Source: Adiantum capillus-veneris
Taxonomy: Eukaryota > Streptophyta > Polypodiopsida > Polypodiales > Pteridaceae
Direction: 5' to 3'
Length of the DNA stretch: 60,000 nt
Assembly (NCBI GenBank): GCA_014529385.2
Contig: CM043966.1
Location: forward strand, 98,507,587-98,567,586
The translations under genes and the position numbers were made by a program. Shown here one piece after another: positions 54,512-60,000 of the stretch (position 1 is its first letter; each line of letters starts with the position of its first letter). The notes under the pieces were generated by a model, which saw only the letters and a list, made by a program, of their open reading frames with translations, was not told the DNA's origin and made no database searches.

Positions 54512-54562
<51 letters not shown>
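54504..54562 (+). repeat. Poly-G tract (about 58 G with one T)
   Basis: Seven G, a T at 54511, then an unbroken run of G to 54562. It could form G-quadruplexes and is also a likely place for sequencing or assembly error. Predicted poly-G and poly-P frames were dropped. Confidence 0.9.
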
Positions 54563-54563
<1 letters not shown>

Positions 54564-54599
54564 AAAAGGGGGAAATAGGTGTCATAAAAGAGGGAGGGA

Positions 54600-55064
54600 C
54601 CCCCCCAAAAGAAAAAATACGTAGGCTTAAAAACCCTAAAAAATGATTTTTTTCTTAAAAGTGTCAAAATTGACTCGTTTACCTCCAAAACTGTCCCAAA
54701 ACATATACTAACTTCAAAAAGTCAAATCCCCCCCCCCAAAATCCACTTTTTTCTCCCTCTATCACTACTTTTCTCTCCCACACTCTCCCTCTTCTCCCTC
54801 CTCCCATTCTCTCTCTATAGTCAAGGCAGCCATAGCCAAAACTTAAAAGCTTTCCATCACTCTCTTCCTCTCTCCATAGCTCCCCCTTCTCTCACACCTC
54901 CATCAACCCTCTACAGTCCCACACCCCATAGCCCACAGCTCACCACTATCCTGTCTACCTCTCATTCCTCCCCTCTTTCTCTATCTCTACTGTCAAAGCC
55001 ACCATAGGCAACTCACCTCACCCTCCCCTCAGCTCTTCATTCTCTCTCCACAATACCCACAGCC
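54600..55064 (+). promoter_or_regulatory. CT-rich upstream region of the unknown gene
   Basis: Strongly pyrimidine-rich on the plus strand (TCTCTCC, CCCTCC repeats), as in many plant 5' leaders. No definite TATA box was fixed. It ends at the first ATG of the following frame. Confidence 0.35.
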
Positions 55065-56333
55065 TTGCCCACTTCTCTCCCTCACCTTACTCCCACCCAT
55101 TCCCAATCCCTTCCTAAGCCCAACTTCCCAAGCATGTCCACCGCTAACACGCATAGACGGTCCAAACCAGAGATACAGGAGATTGTGTTGCACAACAAAA
55201 AAAATTCAGAGGGGGGATGGATCCCACAGGTATTCAAGAAGGGTTCATGGGTCTACATGCAACCGTCCAGTGCTGGACCTCATCGCGTACAATGTCGAGG
55301 CGTACTGGAACGCCATTGGAAGGGAAGACTATTGGCATTCAAAGAAACCAAGTCCGGAATGGTGACCATCATGAAACACATGTACAGTGCAGCTGAGATC
55401 CACCTGCAGAGAGCTTCAACTCAATTTTCACCTCATTGTAAGTTCTCATGGTTTAGCTATCCCATGCATATATCATGTTTAACATGCATGCGATCATTTT
55501 GTTTGACTAAGGATATTTGTAAAGATGTTTTTCCATCCAGCTTAGTTGAGGAGCAGCTGCTTGAGTGCCTCTCAGGCACGTTCATGGTTGTGCATGCTCA
55601 CATTGGGGAGCTTATGTTTCCTAATGTCTCGTCAAAAAAAATTACCGAGCAGCAAATATTCATGTACTCCCACAAGTACATGGTACCGAAGTCAAGCCAA
55701 GGCTATGGTAGGTTAGTAGCCATAGAGACACCCTCATTCAAGAGTGCAAAATGGCCAACTCCAGACCATTGGGCCTTGCTTTCTTTCAAGCGCAAGGTGC
55801 TGCAAGATTTCCAAGGGTCCCTAAAGTTTGGTAAGGCAACCAGATCGGTGGGTCTCAGTTGGCATTATCCCATCCATTTGTTTGTGCATGCATTCCGCTC
55901 TCTGTTGATTGTGGAAACACCGACAATGTTTGTTTGCAAAGAAGTTGACGTAGATGCAATGGACACCATTCTAGGTGTCAATTGGGGCTATGTTGACGGT
56001 TTGCATGATGGTGGCCATTACAAGTGCAATGTGTCCCCCACACAGCTTTGCCTTCAATATTTGAAGGCAAGGTGCACCTTGTATGCACGGTTTAGCTACG
56101 AAAGGTGGATGCACAAACATGGCAAAGGGATACCCTTGCAGCTGACGACTGAAGAGGTTAAATCCTTTGAAATTCGTGTCTGCATGCCCAATAATGAGGT
56201 GGAGGTGGTTGCAGTGAACCTGCATTGGACTCTTGCCAATCTTCGGGAACATTTTGTCATAATGGGGTTTGAGGATGTCGATAATGCAAGTTTCAAACTG
56301 GAACAACACAAGGTCTGCTTTGTGCTTGATTAG
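55065..56333 (+). CDS. Unknown protein-coding region, first part (422-codon frame)
   Basis: The longest open frame in the window. The first ATG is 55065, but ATG at 55134 (MSTANTHRRSKPEIQEI) after a CT-rich stretch is also possible. Residues 60-130 show a likely frame change: a second frame (55183-55365) gives a more protein-like LDLIAYNVEAYWNAIGREDYW. A GTAAGTTCT at 55440 may be a splice donor, with CAG near 55540. The rest contains FKSAKWPTPDHWALLSFKRKVL, VGLSWHYPIHLFVHAFRSLLIVE, a GGHYKCNVSP segment, and a C-terminal part (FEIRVCMPNNEVEVVAVNLHWTLANLREHF) with a ubiquitin-like beta-grasp feel. I do not recognise the family. Confidence 0.5.
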   Translation: MPTSLPHLTPTHSQSLPKPNFPSMSTANTHRRSKPEIQEIVLHNKKNSEGGWIPQVFKKGSWVYMQPSSAGPHRVQCRGVLERHWKGRLLAFKETKSGMVTIMKHMYSAAEIHLQRASTQFSPHCKFSWFSYPMHISCLTCMRSFCLTKDICKDVFPSSLVEEQLLECLSGTFMVVHAHIGELMFPNVSSKKITEQQIFMYSHKYMVPKSSQGYGRLVAIETPSFKSAKWPTPDHWALLSFKRKVLQDFQGSLKFGKATRSVGLSWHYPIHLFVHAFRSLLIVETPTMFVCKEVDVDAMDTILGVNWGYVDGLHDGGHYKCNVSPTQLCLQYLKARCTLYARFSYERWMHKHGKGIPLQLTTEEVKSFEIRVCMPNNEVEVVAVNLHWTLANLREHFVIMGFEDVDNASFKLEQHKVCFVLD

Positions 56334-56609
56334 CTACCTTTTCTTAATTTTTCTAGGTATTTGCATCTTGATTGCCCATTTTTGGTTGTGTAGATTGGAA
56401 GGCGGATGGAGGCCACTATGCTTGTTTTCAAATATTGGGCTACAGACGAAGTCATCTTGTCTAAGTGAATTGGCTTGTAACTTTACTCTTTTATGTACTG
56501 GATATTTTATTAAAGATTTTGAAAATTTTTAGGGTTTTGTACTTGAGTTTTAAGGTGTTGTGTAATTTTATTTTTAAAATGCATATTTTTAATTTTTTCA
56601 AGATGGAAT

Positions 56610-57713
56610 ATGTCTATAAAAGGGGGACCACCACCTCATTTTACCATTTTCATCCCAGCATTGCAGAGAGACCTAGCATACCCAGTTACGCAAAGAGAAA
56701 GCATGGAAGCGACTAGTGCTTTAGATGCATTCCTTAGTGAGGCTGGGCATGCAAATCCCCTTGAGCTTCATGAATTTTTCACAACCCAACCCGATTTGGA
56801 AACCACCTTGACCCTCCACTCTCAATCTCTTGAGCACATCATGTCATACATTTCCATGTGCATGGGGAGATTCATTGTTGAGTTACCAAACCGACAAGGG
56901 CAATAGGTCCCCGAGAGGCTTCTGCATCACATCTACAAAAGGGACAGGCCATTTCATCAGTGGTTTGCACGCTTTGCCACCAAAGCACAACCCGCCGGAT
57001 AATATGTGCGGCTTGAAGCTGATGATGTGCGAGGAATGCGTAAGGGGAAGATCGGAAACACATTTTTCTCTGTCCAGGCCATAATGATATTCCTCTTTCA
57101 CGAGTGCCCAGCAGGCCCTGACATAGTGCTAACGCACTTGCAGATCGATGGGGTCTTGGCGGATGTGATGGACCCCAAGCCCGCGCCCATTGACACATCC
57201 GCAAAGGAGAGGACGCTTGCCTTGACCTACCCTGTAGGGATTCAAGGCCTGTTGGAGGCCTCTCCATCTGTCGGTTCATCCTTGGAGCCGCCAGAAGGAA
57301 CCAGCACTTGGGATGCCATCCCTGAGGTAGAGATTACCCATTTCTCCTCCATTGTGGTGGGTGGGGAGGAGTTTTTGTTTTTATATGATCTGGAGAAATC
57401 CTTTGAGCTTTTCATGGATGAGTGTTTCACCATCCTCGATGCCCATGGCAAGTTTGAGGTTGATACCATCACCTCCCATGACGATGATCTCCTATTGCCC
57501 ATGGGAAATACTATGGCGGACAAAGTGGTGATCACACAAGCCGAGGTGGCAGTGGCCGAGCAGACCAAGGTCTCTGAGGAGGAGTTTGTGGTTGTGCAAG
57601 CCATGTGTTTGGCTAAACGCACAAGAGTGGATTCACCATCACCTGCTACAACACCTGTTTTGCTTGATCCAAAGGGGAAGTCGTGTGGATCTTTACTTGC
57701 ACCCGAATGCTGA
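56610..57713 (+). pseudogene. Unknown protein-coding region, second part, two in-frame stops
   Basis: One phase runs from 56610 to 57713, with a TAG at 56904 and a TAA near 56998. The text on either side of each stop keeps protein character (MEATSALDAFLSEAGH, HIMSYISMCMGRFIVELPNRQ; then VPERLLHHIYKRDRPFHQWF; then YVRLEADDVRGMRKGKIGNTF). Its end is acidic and A/T/P-rich, followed by a nuclear-localisation-like KRTRVDSPSPATTP. It may be a later exon of the gene at 55065, or a second gene. No family is recognised. Confidence 0.5.
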
Positions 57714-57830
57714 TGAGGAGGATCGTAGACAAGAGGTATAGATGCTCACTTAATTTGATTGTTACAATTGATTTTGTTAATGTTATAACTAATTTTTCAC
57801 CATATTTCTCACAAATCCTACGTTTTGCAG

Positions 57831-58262
57831 GATGTTTTGGAGGTTGACGCCTGGGTGCAACGGTCAGGGGGGAGGAGAACAGCGTTTGGACCTCAAGCGG
57901 CACTTGCTCGCTAGCTCGGCACACTTTTGATTGGTGACGTGGTGTTTGTGCATGCCGACTACTCCCCCAATGGACGCTACAACATTTTAGCCCTCCGTTC
58001 ACTCTCCAAGGCCTTGTGCTTAACAACCCTTGCCCAATCGGCCAACCTTGTAGTGCTTGTAAAGAAAGATTTTGCAATATCCACTTTCGGCGTCAACTTT
58101 TGTGGGCGACTCATCGCCAATGTTGGCATGAACCAAGTTGTAGGGGCTAATGACACGCAAGAAATTACAACCACTTTGCTTAACAGGGAGCCACCCCAAA
58201 AGGCCAAGTGCCAAAAAATTGTAATTCGAAAGATCCTAAAGCAAAAGCCGGATATCATGTAA
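57831..58262 (+). pseudogene. Unknown protein-coding region, last exon
   Basis: After a likely intron (57736-57830, GTATAG...TTTGCAG) the frame reads DVLEVDAWVQRSGGRR, has a TAG at 57914, then GDVVFVHADYSPNGRYNILALRSL, LVVLVKKDFAISTFGVNFCGRL, and ends QKAKCQKIVIRKILKQKPDIM with a stop at 58260. Repeated hydrophobic beta-strand-like stretches, no known motif. Confidence 0.45.
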
Positions 58263-58440
58263 AGCGTTGATTTCCTTAATGAATCTACATTTTGGTGTCT
58301 ATGACTGTCTCTTACTTGCAAGCTTTTGAATTTGTTATATGTTTGGCTTCCAATGTGTTTATGAGAAGCACCCGTGCTTAGTGAATCGTGCAGTTTTTGA
58401 TGCATGCTGGGTTGGAAAGCATGTTGGCCAGCCAACTTGC

Positions 58441-59975
58441 ATTAAATCATGGGGAAAGTTATTGATATGCTTACAAAAGGGCTTGGGAGGCTCAAAATGG
58501 GCTGCCACAAGGGTCGCATGTGGGTCTTCCATAAGCATATGGAAGGGGAAAATGCGCGCCCTTGTGGCAACCCATTTTGGAGCATCTCAAGCCCTTTAAC
58601 ACTAGGTTGGTAATGGGACACTTTTATGTCCTGCGACACTTTTATGTCCTGTTATGTGACCATTTTCCTTGAATTATGTCAAGAGTTTCAAAATGGATTT
58701 TGAGGTTCTATCTGTCTAGAAAGTTGTCTCATGAGCTGAAAAAAACTCGACATTTTTTTGGAATATCAATTCCATCTTTAACCTTGTCCTTGCACAACAT
58801 TTCACAACCTAAACTGTATGAAAAAACGGGTCCTGTTTTTGGCTTTTTTCAACTTTTTGCAACTATACCACTCTAGAATTCATGTTTGTGAGCTCTATAA
58901 TGCTATAGAACTATCTTTAGTAGTCCTCAACATGTCCTGATGCTTCTAGGGAGAAATAAATGTTAAAGTTGTAAGTTATGGCCAAATTACAAAAAATGTC
59001 AAATCCTGTTTTTTAGCCAATTTTAGCTCTTCTATGATTTTTTTGGTGGCTTTCATGATATCCAAATGCAGTTTTGATTTTCTATGTCGCATATTGTAAC
59101 ATAAAGCTAATATTCCTTGAGTTTTGGGGCACCTAATACCCTATTTTGCATAGGAGACAACGATGGTTGATTTTTTCAATTATAGAAGAAAATGAAACAT
59201 TCTAGTATATCAACTGTAGCTTTTTCAATATTGTTAGTTTCTTGTAACAACTACATGCATTTTGTAGGTAGTAACCATATCTAGTCATAAGGATCAAATT
59301 TGGCTAGATATTGAATAGTTTCTATGGTATTCTACAACTCATAATGTTGAACCCAGTTTTTTCATGTTTGCTGTATTTAGTACTTCATCTTTGTCCCCAA
59401 GATTCCCCTTGGTAAGAGATGTATTATTCTTTTGACATACTCCATGGCTCCTTATGAACCTAAAGGAAAATAGGGAACTAAGAAAACATGCATATAGTAT
59501 TTGTATTGAGCGTGGCTATAGAAACTTTGATGATAGGTTTGCAGAATGGTAAAAATTCAACTTTTTTGTACCTATTTCTTTTGGCAAAACAAAAAATAGT
59601 GAGTGAGAAGCAATCATATGTTCTGATTACCAACCCATTGAAGTTAACTAGGGAATTTATCTCAAGTCCTACAAAAATCCGTAATCTTATTTTTATGCAA
59701 CAAAACGTAAGAAATGACTATTTTGATGAAAATGTACTGGTCCATCAACTTTGGAGGCTTGGTGTGACCAAAAGATGAGAAATTTTACAAGTTTCTTATT
59801 TTTTCCATGTGTAGTAGGCCTTGAACTATAACCTCATGAAAGGATTTTACAAAATGAGTGGATCTACTATGGTTTTGGAGGTTTTTTTCAAAACCCTGAA
59901 AGGACACTTTTATGTCCTGTTAGGTTACCAACCTAGTGTTAAAAGGCTTATCAATACCTTTCCCCATGAATTAAG
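58441..59975. mobile_element. Inverted-repeat-bounded segment, possibly a foldback/MITE-like element
   Basis: Left end 58441-58476 (ATTAAATCATGGGGAAAG, TTGATATGCTT) together with 58595-58616 (TAACACTAGGTTGGTAATGG) matches the reverse complement of 59905-59975 (ACCAACCTAGTGTTAAAAGG, CTTTCCCCATGAATTAAG). A GGACACTTTTATGTCC motif lies at the inner edge of both ends. No transposase and no definite target duplication were seen. The interior (58630-59900) is AT-rich noncoding. Confidence 0.5.
58477..58598. repeat. ~122-nt hairpin at the left end of the foldback segment
   Basis: Arms 58477-58533 and 58540-58598 pair around AAGCAT. Paired blocks include AAAGGGCTTG, AAAATGGG, TGCCACAAGGG and CTTCCAT with their complements. 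By eye about 80% of positions pair. The right inverted copy of the element lacks this hairpin. Confidence 0.8.
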
Positions 59976-60000
59976 ACAAAATTGCTAACCAACATTCACT

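Noticed and set aside
54370-54688. Poly-G and poly-P frames on both strands
   Set aside because: Produced by the homopolymer run.

Overview
This window reads as intergenic heterochromatin from a large, repeat-rich land-plant nuclear genome. The evidence is the content: three CACTA (En/Spm) DNA transposons with intron-containing tnp2 genes, several decayed Ty3/gypsy-type LTR retrotransposons, Ty1/copia remnants, plant-type GT/AG introns, and a plant-style captured metal-binding-domain fragment. No intact housekeeping gene, rRNA gene or tRNA gene was found. I cannot name the species. The retroelement coding style would fit a fern, lycophyte or gymnosperm, but that is a weak inference.

Layout. 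1-15715 is a minus-strand Ty3-type element (R1): LTR 14501-15715, a primer-binding site matching tRNA-Asp, a leader with repeated palindromes, gag, zinc knuckles, protease and the start of reverse transcriptase. It is split by CACTA-C (2343-9390, target duplication GGA). 15716-16110 is a decayed 3' tail with a polypurine tract abutting the same LTR. 16875-19017 holds copia remnants, including the end of an RNase H on the minus strand. That RNase H stops at 19018, where the 3' LTR of a second minus-strand element (R3) begins. R3 has a polypurine tract and one long decayed open frame of unknown function, with no polymerase seen. R3 is interrupted by a complete plus-strand Ty3-type element R2 (21186-33182, LTRs about 387 bp, target duplication CTCTT). 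R2 is itself interrupted in gag by CACTA-A (22618-27022, target duplication CAA). R3 coding resumes at 33188 and runs to about 35265, followed by a leader-like region to 37479. CACTA-B (37480-44500, target duplication CTT) follows. 44840-54400 is a fourth minus-strand Ty3-type element (R4), related to R1, with integrase, RNase H, reverse transcriptase, protease and gag fragments. It is broken by small copia-like LTR pieces and carries a second protease-like domain downstream of integrase. 55065-58262 is a decayed plus-strand multi-exon coding region that I do not recognise. 58441-59975 is bounded by inverted repeats, one end carrying a ~120-nt hairpin.

How the parts work together. The two CACTA families (A/B and the diverged C) share a layout: 12-bp-class TIRs, subterminal arrays built on an AGCGACGC core, microsatellites, a conserved hairpin block, a tnp2 gene (tnp2 + DUF4218 + DUF4216) and a second tnpA-like gene. 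A is an internal deletion derivative of a B-like element and B carries a frameshift in tnp2, so neither looks autonomous. A and B also carry a captured heavy-metal-associated (HMA) domain fragment.

The most unusual signal is in the leader-like regions of R1, R3 and R4. Each contains several copies of a palindrome that is nearly constant within an element but unrelated in sequence between elements, often spaced about 280-290 bp apart. I propose this as the best candidate for an undescribed feature. Alignments, spacings and frame calls were done by eye.
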